DNA of 64,000 nucleotides, taken from NCBI RefSeq assembly GCF_008974285.1, contig NZ_BKZV01000008.1:1-64000 (forward strand), written 5' to 3'. The notes under the pieces are model-generated. The model did no database searches and was not told the origin of the DNA. It was given only the letters and a program-made list of their open reading frames with translations. This document shows, in pieces, positions 17,578 to 26,158 of the stretch. Both the position numbers and the translations under genes were made by a program. Origin of the DNA: Thermogemmatispora aurantia. Lineage in GTDB: Bacteria; Chloroflexota; Ktedonobacteria; Ktedonobacterales; Ktedonobacteraceae. Each line of letters opens with the position of its first letter. Positions within the stretch are counted from its first letter, which is position 1.

Positions 17578-18398
17578 GGCTCTCGCCCTCCTGTGACCGG
17601 AACAGGCTCAGGGACCGTCGACTTCGACTGAGACCCTTCCTGGTCCTGGCTATGCGCGCTACCAGCCTGAGCCTGCCGTCGTGGCGACTCAACATCCTTC
17701 AAGACACTCTCAAAGTGCTCGTGGAGCGCGGCCTGAGCCGCCAGAGGATCACGCTCCTCGATTGCCCGAATGATGCACTCGTGGTCGTGCAGCGAGCGCT
17801 GGAGACGGTCGGGCAGACTGAAAACGACCAGCCGATCGTTATCGAGCACAGCGTTGAGCGACAGTAGCAGTTGAATGAGGATCGGATTTTCGCTTGCCTT
17901 GACAATAGCGCTGTGAAACTCGCTATCGAGAGCGGAGACCTCATCGATCTGGCCTTGCTCGCCGGCGCTGCGCATCCTTTCCAGAATTTTGCGCAGCCGC
18001 ATGACCAGTGCCGGACGCGCCCGCTGCGCGGCCAGCGCGGCGGCCTTGCTCTCCAGGGCCTCCCGTACCTGGAGCAGGTGAATCAAGTCCTGACGATGGG
18101 CGATGTACCAGGCACTCCACATGGCAGAGACGCTGTGTTGAGGCACTTCCGCGGTCACATAGCTGCCACTGCCGTGGCGCACCTCGATGAGGCCGATGGC
18201 CTCCAGAGTACTGATAGCCTCGCGCACCATTGTGCGGCTGACACCCAGCAACTCCGCCAGCTTGCGCTCACTGGGCAAGCGATCGCCAGGGGCAAAATGG
18301 CCGCCCTCGATCAGTTGCCGTAACTGCTCGGCTGCGCTGCTGCGCGCGGTGGACAAATGAAGTGGCCTGATAGCCGCTTCCGCTTCAGTTTTACTCAT
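17565..18398 (-). CDS. GntR/FadR-family (FCD) transcriptional regulator
   Basis: This 277-residue regulator has a GntR winged helix at about 15-85 (GDRLPSERKLAELLGVSRTM, then GLIEVRHGSGSYV) and an all-helical FCD ligand domain at about 105-245 with the metal/ligand-binding pattern D-x-x-FH in LDSEFHSAI and histidines near 210-240. FadR/FCD regulators bind TGGT-type dyads and respond to small carboxylates. The last 30 residues are polar and probably disordered. The gene leads an operon with the tautomerase and VOC genes. It is the only GntR-type regulator in the window, so it is a candidate binder of the palindromes near 28.2 kb and the TCTAGACCA cluster near 38.95 kb. That link is inference. 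Confidence 0.93.
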   Translation of the reverse strand: MSKTEAEAAIRPLHLSTARSSAAEQLRQLIEGGHFAPGDRLPSERKLAELLGVSRTMVREAISTLEAIGLIEVRHGSGSYVTAEVPQHSVSAMWSAWYIAHRQDLIHLLQVREALESKAAALAAQRARPALVMRLRKILERMRSAGEQGQIDEVSALDSEFHSAIVKASENPILIQLLLSLNAVLDNDRLVVFSLPDRLQRSLHDHECIIRAIEERDPLAAQAALHEHFESVLKDVESPRRQAQAGSAHSQDQEGSQSKSTVPEPVPVTGGREPCQS

Positions 18399-18434
18399 CT
18401 CTGAGATTCCTCTATCTGTGTAGTCTCATATGCG

Positions 18435-18462
18435 GTTATACTCCTTAGCAGATATATCTTAA
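18435..18462 (-). promoter_or_regulatory. Possible promoter of the GntR operon
   Basis: TTAAGA (18457-18462) and TATAAC (18435-18440) on the minus strand are 16 bases apart, about 37 bases before the ATG at 18398. A short palindrome AGATATATCT overlaps the -35 side and could serve autoregulation. Confidence 0.4.
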
Positions 18463-18581
18463 TATGACTCCCCGCAAGACGTACAGACTCTGGCGGGCGC
18501 TCCTTGCTCCCCACGTCGAAGCGCTCGCCGGCAGTGGCCTCTCCCCAGAGAGCGGGCCAGGAGGGGAAGACTCGCGCGCCG

Positions 18582-18845
18582 TCAGCGGAGCTGAGCGGCC
18601 TCCTCCTGGCTGCTGGCCAGGATCAGCAGCGGCGTGCCCACCGGGACCGTCTCCCCATCGGCCACCAGGACGCGGGCCACCACGCCGCTAAAAGGCGATG
18701 TCAGCTCGACAGAGGTCTTCTCGGTCTCCACGACTGCCAGCACATCCCCTTTCTGGACCGTATCGCCCTCGCCGACCATCCACTCGACGATGGTCCCCTC
18801 TTCCATCGTCAGGCCCCACTTCGGCATGGCAATGGTTTCTGCCAT
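18582..18845 (-). CDS. Free-standing biotinyl/lipoyl-carrier domain protein
   Basis: This protein of 87 residues is a single lipoyl-type domain. The modified lysine sits in ETEKTSVEL, in the expected beta-turn, with MPKWGLTMEEGTI at the start and a final Gly-rich turn, typical of E2 lipoyl domains. The E2 peripheral-subunit and acyltransferase domains are absent and the frame ends cleanly. The ATG at 18845 follows AAAGGAG. It lies 90 bases after the E1 beta gene in the same direction, so it probably receives the acyl group from that E1 pair and passes it to an acyltransferase encoded elsewhere. Confidence 0.9.
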   Translation of the reverse strand: MAETIAMPKWGLTMEEGTIVEWMVGEGDTVQKGDVLAVVETEKTSVELTSPFSGVVARVLVADGETVPVGTPLLILASSQEEAAQLR

Positions 18846-18935
18846 AGCGGCTGACTCCTTTCTTCCTCGCCCATCCATTGCGGCGCCTCGCGCCCATCAT
18901 GGCCTGGCTAGTCAGGCGCCGCGGCTGCCCTGACA

Positions 18936-19967
18936 TCAGCTACCCGATGCGCTGCGTACCGCGTTGCGCATCACCTCGCGCACCCCGGCGGCGATGCGCT
19001 CCTCATCGGGAATGACAAACTGCTCCAGCTCAGGGGCATAGGGCATAGGCGTATTCGTGCCACAGACGCGCTTGATCGGCGCCTTTAACAGCGGGAAAAA
19101 CTCCTCAGCAGCAATGGCGGCGATCTCCGCACAAAAACCATTGCGGCGCGGGGCCTCCTGAACAATCACCAGGCGGCCAGTCTTCTCCAGCGAGCGACGC
19201 AGACCAGCGCGGTCGAAAGGCACCAGTGTACGCGGGTCCCACACCTCGACAGAGATCCCCTCGCCGGCCAGCGCCTCCGCTGCCTTCAGCGCGCGCGGCA
19301 GCATATACAGATAGGCCACCAGCGTCACATCGCTGCCCTCGCGGGCCACGCGACCCTCACCCAACGGAATGAGGGAGTCCACCCCTGCCGGTACCGCGCC
19401 GCGACTATTGTAGAGCAGCTTATGCTCGAAAAAGAGCACCGGATCGGGATCGCGAATAGCGCTCTTGAGCAGGCCCTTGGCGTCGGCGGGCGTCGAGGCA
19501 GTCACGACCTTCAGCCCCGGTGTGGCCGTGAACCAGGCTTCCAGGCTCTGCGAATGCTGGGCCGCCGTCGCGCCTGCCGTGCCCGTCACCATGCGGATCA
19601 CAAAGGGCGCGCTCGTCCGGCCGCCGGTCATGTAGCGAAACTTCGCAGCCTGGTTGACAATCTGATCCATAGCCAGCGTGGCAAAATCGCTAAACATAAT
19701 TTCCGCCACCGTCGGCACACCGAGCAGCGCTGCGCCGAGCGCTGTCCCGATGACGGCCTCTTCGGAGATCGGCGTATCGAGCACGCGCTCGGCCCCAAAG
19801 CGCTGGAGCAGGCCCTGGGTTACTCCAAAGACTCCCCCTGGCTCGCCGATATCCTCGCCGAGCAGCAGCAGCGAGGGATCGCGCTCCATCTCCTCGACCA
19901 GCGCCTCACGGATGGCCTGCGCATAGGTCAAGCGGCGCTCCTTCTCCGCCTTGGGCGTAGCAGTCAT
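18936..19967 (-). CDS. Thiamine-dependent 2-oxoacid/acetoin dehydrogenase E1 beta
   Basis: This 343-residue protein matches the E1 beta (transketolase-like pyrimidine-binding plus C-terminal) subunit. LLLGEDIGEPGGVFGVT carries the Glu that activates the thiamine pyrimidine. AEIMFSDFATLAMDQIVNQAAKF, HSQSLEAWF and the C-terminal RTLVPFDR and PMPYAPELE are family hallmarks. With E1 alpha it decarboxylates a 2-oxo acid, or acetoin in Aco systems, and acylates a lipoyl carrier. Its ATG overlaps the stop of the E1 alpha gene by 4 bases. The lipoyl-domain gene follows. Substrate preference cannot be told from sequence. Confidence 0.93.
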   Translation of the reverse strand: MTATPKAEKERRLTYAQAIREALVEEMERDPSLLLLGEDIGEPGGVFGVTQGLLQRFGAERVLDTPISEEAVIGTALGAALLGVPTVAEIMFSDFATLAMDQIVNQAAKFRYMTGGRTSAPFVIRMVTGTAGATAAQHSQSLEAWFTATPGLKVVTASTPADAKGLLKSAIRDPDPVLFFEHKLLYNSRGAVPAGVDSLIPLGEGRVAREGSDVTLVAYLYMLPRALKAAEALAGEGISVEVWDPRTLVPFDRAGLRRSLEKTGRLVIVQEAPRRNGFCAEIAAIAAEEFFPLLKAPIKRVCGTNTPMPYAPELEQFVIPDEERIAAGVREVMRNAVRSASGS

Positions 19968-21004
19968 AGTAAGGCCCTCCCCCCATAGCTTTCAACAAAG
20001 ACATCCTCCAGTGCCTCCTCGGGCGCTGGATGCGGCGAGGCCTTGGCAAACGCCACGGCCTCCTCTAACTCCTGCTCAACCGCTTGATCAAGCGCCCGCA
20101 GCTCGTCCTCGGTGCAGATTGCCCCGGCCAGCAGCAGGCGGCGATAGTTCTTGATGGGATCGGCCTCCAGCCAGAAAGCCACCTCCTCAGCAGGGCGGTA
20201 CTGGCCCATATCCCCTTCGTAGTGACCACGATGGCGATAGGTCTTGCACTCGACCAGGGTTGGCCCACGCCCCTTGCGCGCATCCTCGGCTGCCTTGCTG
20301 ACCACGCGATAGACGTCCAGTACATCGTTGCCATCGGCGATCAGGCCGGGAATGGCGTAGGAGCTGGCGCGCGTGGCAATATCGCGGATCGTCTGATGCT
20401 TGTGCTGCGGCGTGAACTCGCCATAGAGGTTATTCTCGCAGATGAAGATCACCGGCAGGCGCCAGAGGGCGGCCAGGTTGAGCGACTCATGGAAGGCTCC
20501 TTGATTAGAGGCGCCGTCGCCAAAGAAGGTCACCGCCACTCCATCGGCGCGCCGCGCCCGCGGATCGTCGGGATGGTGAACGGCGATCTGGCGCGCCTGC
20601 TTGAGGGCCAGACCGGCCCCCACAGCGATCGGGATGCCGCCCCCGACGATGCCGTTAGCGCCGATGATCCCCAGCTCGATATTAGCGATATGCAGCGAGC
20701 CGCCTTTCGCGCGGTTGTAGCCATCGCGACGGGCGAACAGCTCGGCGTACATGTAGCGTGGGTCGCCTCCGCGCGCTAAAATGTGACCATGTCCGCGGTG
20801 AGTGCTGGTAATATAGTCGTGAGGACCAAGCGCCGCGCAGGCTCCCACGGCCACCGCCTCCTGGCCGATATAGGGATGCAAGAAGCCCGGAATGTAACCC
20901 AGGCTGCGCAGCTCCGCCGCCCGCTCCTCGAAACGGCGGATCAGCACCATCTTGCGATACAGTTCCTTGAGAAAAGCTGGCGTATAGCTGGCCAACGATT
21001 GCAC
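19964..21004 (-). CDS. Thiamine-dependent dehydrogenase E1 alpha
   Basis: This 346-residue E1 alpha subunit of the branched-chain/pyruvate/acetoin dehydrogenase type carries the thiamine diphosphate motif GDGASNQGAFHESLNLA ending at CENN. The strings RGHGHILARGG and KGGSLHIAN and a Pro/Arg-rich phosphorylation-loop-like region YRHRGHYEGD are typical. It works with E1 beta directly downstream (4-base overlap). The SDR gene about 50 bases upstream may belong to the same operon; acetoin dehydrogenase loci often include a butanediol/acetoin reductase, which makes the acetoin option attractive. No E3 gene is adjacent. Confidence 0.93.
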   Translation of the reverse strand: MQSLASYTPAFLKELYRKMVLIRRFEERAAELRSLGYIPGFLHPYIGQEAVAVGACAALGPHDYITSTHRGHGHILARGGDPRYMYAELFARRDGYNRAKGGSLHIANIELGIIGANGIVGGGIPIAVGAGLALKQARQIAVHHPDDPRARRADGVAVTFFGDGASNQGAFHESLNLAALWRLPVIFICENNLYGEFTPQHKHQTIRDIATRASSYAIPGLIADGNDVLDVYRVVSKAAEDARKGRGPTLVECKTYRHRGHYEGDMGQYRPAEEVAFWLEADPIKNYRRLLLAGAICTEDELRALDQAVEQELEEAVAFAKASPHPAPEEALEDVFVESYGGRALL

Positions 21005-21057
21005 GCTCTCTGCTCCTTCCTGGACTGACCTGCCAGATCTGCCCGAGCCAGATGGGG

Positions 21058-21840
21058 TCAGGCCATATAGAGGCCACCGTCGACATGGATCGCCTGCCCG
21101 GTGATATAGCTCCCGTCAGGCCCACACAGAAAGGCCACCACGCCGGCAATATCCTCCGGTTTGCCCAGCCGTCCCAAAGGAATGTCCCGCGGGCGCTCGC
21201 TCAGAAACTGGCCTGGCTGCTTCCCTTCGCGCACTGCCACCGCGCGGTCGACCTCCTCCAGCATGGCGGTCATAATATTGCCCGGGCAGAGGGCATTAAC
21301 ACAGATGTTGTAGCCGGCCAGCTCTACCGCCAATGAGCGCGTCAGGCCCAGCACCCCCGTCTTAGAGGCACAGTAGGCATAGTCGCGTCCAAACGCCACT
21401 TTGCTCATCATCGAAGCCTGGTTCACAATACGCCCCCAGCGCTGAGCAATCATATCGGGTACCACTGCCCGAGCGCAGAGCAACTGACCGGTCAGATTGA
21501 CAGCCAGGCTCAAATACCAATCCTGCAAGGAAGACTCCAGAAGAGGAGTATCACGGAAAATCCCGGCGTTATTGATGAGGATCGTGATCGGACCCAGCCG
21601 CGTGCGGGCCTGCTGTACTCCCTCATTCACACTCTCCTCCCGACTAACATCCAGTCGTATCGGCAGCGCCTCACCACCTGCGGCCCGAATCTCCTCAGCC
21701 ACAGCGGCGGTACCCTGCTCATCGATATCAGCCACTGCTATCCGCGCTCCCTCGCGGGCCAGGCGCAGCGCGATCGCGCGTCCCATCCCGCGCCCGGCGC
21801 CAGTTACCAAAGCGGTGTGTCCTTCCAACGTCAACGTCAT
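21058..21840 (-). CDS. Short-chain dehydrogenase/reductase
   Basis: This classical SDR of about 260 residues has the Gly-rich cofactor motif TGAGRGMG and Asp at the end of strand 2 (ADIDEQG), which favours NAD(H). NNAG, the catalytic Ser in NQASMMS and YxxxK in YAYCASK follow. Members oxidise or reduce secondary alcohols, for example 2,3-butanediol/acetoin or 3-oxoacyl compounds. I chose the ATG at 21840, preceded by a G-rich ribosome site; the frame extends 15 codons further without one. It lies just before the E1 alpha gene on the same strand, so a metabolite shared with that complex is likely. Confidence 0.9.
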   Translation of the reverse strand: MTLTLEGHTALVTGAGRGMGRAIALRLAREGARIAVADIDEQGTAAVAEEIRAAGGEALPIRLDVSREESVNEGVQQARTRLGPITILINNAGIFRDTPLLESSLQDWYLSLAVNLTGQLLCARAVVPDMIAQRWGRIVNQASMMSKVAFGRDYAYCASKTGVLGLTRSLAVELAGYNICVNALCPGNIMTAMLEEVDRAVAVREGKQPGQFLSERPRDIPLGRLGKPEDIAGVVAFLCGPDGSYITGQAIHVDGGLYMA

Positions 21841-21968
21841 TGTTTTCCCCCTTTGCGTGCGAATGCATCCCGCAGCGCTACACACAGTCTACTCAGCCAG
21901 AGAGTTCACTGGTCCAGGCCAGTGGGCCGGGGTCGGACCGGAAGCCTGGCCCCGGTCTCCAATGCCGG

Positions 21969-24665
21969 CTAAGTCACCGGCCAGTCGCCGCTGGCCAGCC
22001 GCTGCGATTGTGGCTGTAGCTGCGGCACCTGCTCCGGGCGCGTGCCCGCCATCAGCAAACCCAGATGCGTCAAATCGACCGCTGCTGCTGGCAGCGTTTC
22101 CAGAATACGCCCCTCATAGATCACACTAATGCGGTCACTCAGAGCCAGAATCTCGTCGAGATCAGAGGAGATCAGCAGCACCGCGCAGCCACGATCACGA
22201 GCCTCGACAATGCGCCGATGGACATAGGCGATGGCCCCGACGTCCAGGCCGCGCGTTGGCTGCATGGCGATCAGTAAGCGTGGCTCGCGGCCCAAAGCGC
22301 GGGCCAGCACGGCCTTCTGCTGGTTGCCACCCGACAGATGCCGCATGGGAGTCAGCGGACCCGGAGCCCGCACATCGAAAGCCACCATCAGCTGCCGCGC
22401 CCGGGCCACCACTGCCCTGAAACGACGCCAGCCATAGCGCGCATAGGGCGGGTGGTCAAAGACATCCAGCACCATATTCTCAGCCACCGTCAAATCGAGA
22501 ATCAGGCCCTGCCGATGGCGATCCTCCGGAATATGGGCCAGGGCCAGATCCAGACGCGCCGCCGTATCGAGCAGCGTAATATCGCGCCCCTCGAAAAGAA
22601 TGCGGCCCGTCTCGACGCGGCGCAAACCCATCAAAACCTCCAACAGCTCACTCTGACCATTGCCATCAACGCCCGCCAGACCGTGGATCTCCCCGGCGCG
22701 CAGCTCCAGCGAAATGCCGCGCAAGGCAGCCTGGCCATTGCCCCCACGTGCCTGCACCTCTTCCAGCCGCAAGCGGACCTCACCGGCTACCGCCTCCTCC
22801 TTGGCCACCGTCAGCGCGACCGCCCGTCCCACCATCAGCCGCGCCAGCTCGGATGGCGTCGCCTGTTGCGTCTCCAGCGTGCGCACCACTCGCCCCAGGC
22901 GCATCACCGTCACGCGATCGCTGATGGCCATCACCTCTTTCAACTTGTGGCTGATGAAGATAATGGTCACACCCTCGGCGCGCAGGCGGCGCAAGAGAGC
23001 AAACAGCTCCTCGCTCTCCTGGGGCGTCAACACTGCCGTTGGCTCATCGAGGATCAGCAAGCGGGCCCCGCGATAGAGCGCCTTCATGATCTCGACCTTC
23101 TGCTGCTGCCCGAGCGTCAGATTCTGCACGCGCTCATAGGGTGAGGCTTCCAGCCCGAGACTCTGAGCGAGCTGAGCAATACGCTGCTCGGCCTGGCGCA
23201 AGTCAAGCAAGGGCGCCCGCTCCGGCCTCGTTCCCAGCACAATGTTTTCCAGGATCGAAAGGGCGGGAATCAGCATGAAATGCTGATGCACCATGCCAAT
23301 ACCTAGCTGCATGGCCTCACGCGGTGTCCTGATCTGCACGCGCCTCCCCTCAACCAGGATCTGGCCCTCATCAGGGCGATAGAGGCCGTAGACAATATTC
23401 ATCAGCGTCGTCTTACCAGCACCGTTCTCACCAAGCAAGGCATGGATCTCTCCCCTGCGAATGGCCAGCGTCACATGGTCGTTGGCCACTACTCCCGGAA
23501 AGCGCTTCACGATCTGACGCAGCTCCAGCACAGTCCCCGCTGTTGCTGGCGCCGTCTCCTCTGTCGCCTGCTCTTCGCGAGCAGTGGCACCCTTGAGCAA
23601 AGCGCGCGCTCCTTCGGTGCTATAAGGCTGGCCACTGGCCGCCGGGCCGCGGGCATTGCGCATCAGCAACATCAGCGCCAGCAGCGTGATCACATAAGGA
23701 AGCGTCTCCAGCAGTTGATAAGGCACATTGACACCGTAGGCTTGCAGGCGAATCTGCAAGGCATCGCCAAAGCCGAAGAGCAGCACCCCCAACAGAATGC
23801 CCAGAGGATGCCAGCGCCCGAAGACGATCGCCGCAAAGGCCACATAGCCGCGCCCGGCAGTCATATTCTCCTGAAAAGCATTCACACCACTGGCGCTCAC
23901 CAGGGCCGCGCCGCCAGCGCCAGCCAAAGCCCCGCAGACCAGCAAGGCCAGATAGCGGACGCGCTGTACCTCGATGCCGACCGTGGTCGCCGCCAGCGGC
24001 TTCTCGCCAACCGCGCGCAGGGCCAGGCCCCAGGTGGTGCGATAAAGAACAAACCAGGTCACCGGGACCAAGGCCAGGGCGATGTAGACCAGGGCATTCA
24101 ACTGAAAGAAGGCCGGTCCGATGTAGGGAAGCGAGCTGAGGAGCGGAAATGAAAGCGTCCCGAACCCGGGGGCCGAAGGAAACTGCGACATGTTGCCGAA
24201 GCGCAGGCGAAACACATAGGCCGTAGCCGCCAGTGCGAAGAGATTGAGGCCGACCGCGCTCACGATCTGATCGACGCGGAGCGTCACCGAGAACCAGGCG
24301 TGCACCAGAGCGATCAACATCCCGACCACAATTGCCAGCAGCAGACCGACCCAGGGGCTATGACCGACCAACGCGCCCACATAGGCCGCCAGGGCCCCGC
24401 AGAGCATGATAGCCTCCAGTGCCAGATTCAGCACTCCCGCCAGCTCGTTGAAAAGCCCGCCGAGCGCAGCCAGCAGCAGCGGCGTCATGGCCACCAGCGA
24501 AGCCACCACGAAATCAGGCGAAGTGAGGAGCGCAATCAGACCGCCGACCCCCTGACCATTGCCGGATCGGCGGCCCGTCACCACATTGAGAATCATCAGA
24601 CAGACCAGCAGCAGCACGATGGTCAGGACGACCCAGAGCCACCGTCGGGACTGTTGCTTGCGCAT
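21969..24665 (-). CDS. Fused nucleoside-type ABC permease and double ATP-binding protein
   Basis: This 898-residue fusion joins two usually separate proteins. Residues about 1-340 are a BmpD/NupQ/YufQ-like membrane permease with eight or more hydrophobic segments and the loop EAIMLCGALAAYVGAL. After a polar linker come two ABC domains as in NupO/YufO: the first with Walker A GENGAGKTT and LTLGQQQK, the second with a degenerate Walker A (GVDGNGQSE) and LSGGNQQK. One polypeptide therefore supplies one membrane and both ATPase modules for nucleoside uptake. The ATG at 24665 follows GAGGGAG; the in-frame extension to 24902 overlaps the next permease and is not used. No stop separates the parts. 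Confidence 0.93.
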   Translation of the reverse strand: MRKQQSRRWLWVVLTIVLLLVCLMILNVVTGRRSGNGQGVGGLIALLTSPDFVVASLVAMTPLLLAALGGLFNELAGVLNLALEAIMLCGALAAYVGALVGHSPWVGLLLAIVVGMLIALVHAWFSVTLRVDQIVSAVGLNLFALAATAYVFRLRFGNMSQFPSAPGFGTLSFPLLSSLPYIGPAFFQLNALVYIALALVPVTWFVLYRTTWGLALRAVGEKPLAATTVGIEVQRVRYLALLVCGALAGAGGAALVSASGVNAFQENMTAGRGYVAFAAIVFGRWHPLGILLGVLLFGFGDALQIRLQAYGVNVPYQLLETLPYVITLLALMLLMRNARGPAASGQPYSTEGARALLKGATAREEQATEETAPATAGTVLELRQIVKRFPGVVANDHVTLAIRRGEIHALLGENGAGKTTLMNIVYGLYRPDEGQILVEGRRVQIRTPREAMQLGIGMVHQHFMLIPALSILENIVLGTRPERAPLLDLRQAEQRIAQLAQSLGLEASPYERVQNLTLGQQQKVEIMKALYRGARLLILDEPTAVLTPQESEELFALLRRLRAEGVTIIFISHKLKEVMAISDRVTVMRLGRVVRTLETQQATPSELARLMVGRAVALTVAKEEAVAGEVRLRLEEVQARGGNGQAALRGISLELRAGEIHGLAGVDGNGQSELLEVLMGLRRVETGRILFEGRDITLLDTAARLDLALAHIPEDRHRQGLILDLTVAENMVLDVFDHPPYARYGWRRFRAVVARARQLMVAFDVRAPGPLTPMRHLSGGNQQKAVLARALGREPRLLIAMQPTRGLDVGAIAYVHRRIVEARDRGCAVLLISSDLDEILALSDRISVIYEGRILETLPAAAVDLTHLGLLMAGTRPEQVPQLQPQSQRLASGDWPVT

Positions 24666-24675
24666 AGGCACTCCC

Positions 24676-25854
24676 TCACTCTGCAACAAAGGTCTCAGTA
24701 CTCGTCGGCGGCTGCCCATCCGCTCCGGTGGCCTTGACAGACGGGTCGCTCCCATCCGTCTCCTTTCCACCGCTCTGGCGCCGACGCACCAGATCGAGAA
24801 TGACCGGTGACGAAACAGCCAGTACAGCCAGAATCGCCAGGGTCCGTACAATGTCCGCCAGCTGTGATGGCAGCTGGGCGATGGCCTCCATAGCCGAAGC
24901 ACCGTTGGCTAAAGCTCCGAAGAAGAGGGCTGCCAGCCCCACGCCACCGGGGTTCAAGCCACCGAGCAGCGCGACAGCGATGGCATCATAGCCCGTATTT
25001 GGAGCGAAGCCAGTGATCAGCTGGTAGCGATAGCCCAGGATCTCGATTGCCCCGGCCAGGCCGGCCAGCGCCCCGCTGATGAAGAAGGAGAGCAGGTAGA
25101 CGCGGTCAACATGCACCCCGGCATGACGGGCCGCCTCGCGGTTCAGACCCACCAGACGCATGCGGTAGCCCCAAGTCGTGTAGCGCAGCAAGACAAAGAT
25201 CACCAACAGAGCCAGCAGAGCCAGGAAGAAGCCAGCGTTTAGATCGCTGCCTCGTACCAGAATAGGGAAGGTGGCATCCTGCTGGACCGGGAATGAGGTC
25301 GGGGCAGCCGTAAAACCCGGAGCATGGATTGGGCCGGAGATCATATAGTCAATGAAATAGATCGCAATGTAGTTGAGCAGGATGCTCGTGATGACCTCAT
25401 TGATGCCGAAGCGGACCTTCAGCAAGGCCGCAGGCGCAGCCCACAGCCCCCCAGCCACGAAGCCAGCGGCGGTCGCCAATGCCAGATGTAGCCAACCTGG
25501 CAGGCCGGTGAACTTGCCGCCGACAACCACTGCTGCCAGGGCGCCCAGGTATTCCTGACCCACGCCGCCGATATTGAAGGCCCCTGCCCGGAAAGCGACC
25601 GCGATCCCCAGGCCAATCAGCAGCAGCGGCGTTGCCTCATTGAGGGTCTCGGCGAACTGAGGCAGCGTCCCGAAAGCACCTTGAAAGAGGCCAGAGTAAG
25701 CATCGAGCGGGCTGAAGCCGCTGATGAGCATTACCACGGCTCCGAGCAGCAGCGCCAGGCCGATGGCCAGCAGCGGCAGCACGAGCGAGAGCCACCAGCG
25801 CCTCAGCCGCCCGAGGCCGAAGCGCGCACCTGTCACAACACGCATCATAGCCAT
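24676..25854 (-). CDS. Nucleoside-type ABC transporter permease (YufP/NupP-like)
   Basis: This 392-residue membrane protein of the BPD_transp_2 family has about eight to ten hydrophobic segments. It carries the sequence NIGGVGQEYLGALAA, typical for the first permease of BMP-dependent nucleoside transporters, and GYRYQLITGFAPNTGYDAIAVALLGG late in the protein. The C-terminal 35 residues are polar. I took the ATG at 25854 with GGGAG nine bases upstream; TTG at 25890 is less likely. Only 10 bases separate it from the fused permease-ATPase, with which it forms the transport channel. The lipoprotein gene lies 304 bases upstream. Confidence 0.92.
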   Translation of the reverse strand: MAMMRVVTGARFGLGRLRRWWLSLVLPLLAIGLALLLGAVVMLISGFSPLDAYSGLFQGAFGTLPQFAETLNEATPLLLIGLGIAVAFRAGAFNIGGVGQEYLGALAAVVVGGKFTGLPGWLHLALATAAGFVAGGLWAAPAALLKVRFGINEVITSILLNYIAIYFIDYMISGPIHAPGFTAAPTSFPVQQDATFPILVRGSDLNAGFFLALLALLVIFVLLRYTTWGYRMRLVGLNREAARHAGVHVDRVYLLSFFISGALAGLAGAIEILGYRYQLITGFAPNTGYDAIAVALLGGLNPGGVGLAALFFGALANGASAMEAIAQLPSQLADIVRTLAILAVLAVSSPVILDLVRRRQSGGKETDGSDPSVKATGADGQPPTSTETFVAE

Positions 25855-26158
25855 AGCCAATTGCTCCCAAGGAGTGAGAGGGGCAAGCAAGAGGTGCGTG
25901 TCGCTACCCGAGAGAAGCGCAACGCTTCACCTCCTTGCCCTCTCACCCTGCGGCTCACACTAGAGGAGCATCGCAATGACAGCAAGGAATGGGGTCCCCT
26001 TCCCGCCTGGCTGACCTACCCTGGTTCTCCGACCTGGTAGCGCGGATTCTGCCTTGGACGGACGCACAGGCGCCTGAAGTGAAGGCCAGGCAGGCGCAGG
26101 CGAGAAGGGAAAAGCGTCTCACGAGCCATTGAGACTCGCTCAGCCAATAGCCTCGGCC
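25855..26158. other. Intergenic region between BMP lipoprotein and permease genes
   Basis: No gene is supported in these 304 bases. They hold a hairpin followed by a short T-run on the minus strand (26110-26139). I see no clear promoter for the permease gene; it may depend on read-through. Confidence 0.5.
26110..26139 (-). terminator. Hairpin with T-run after the BMP lipoprotein gene
   Basis: On the minus strand GCGAGTCTCA (26130-26139) pairs with TGAGACGC (26114-26121) with a two-base bulge, and TTTT follows. It lies 20 bases after the stop of the BMP gene, ahead of the permease genes. It would let the binding protein be made in excess of the permeases. Confidence 0.55.

Noticed and set aside
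24666-24902. N-terminal extension of the permease-ATPase fusion
   Set aside because: It overlaps the preceding permease gene, is Arg/Trp-rich, and a good ribosome site sits at the internal ATG 24665.
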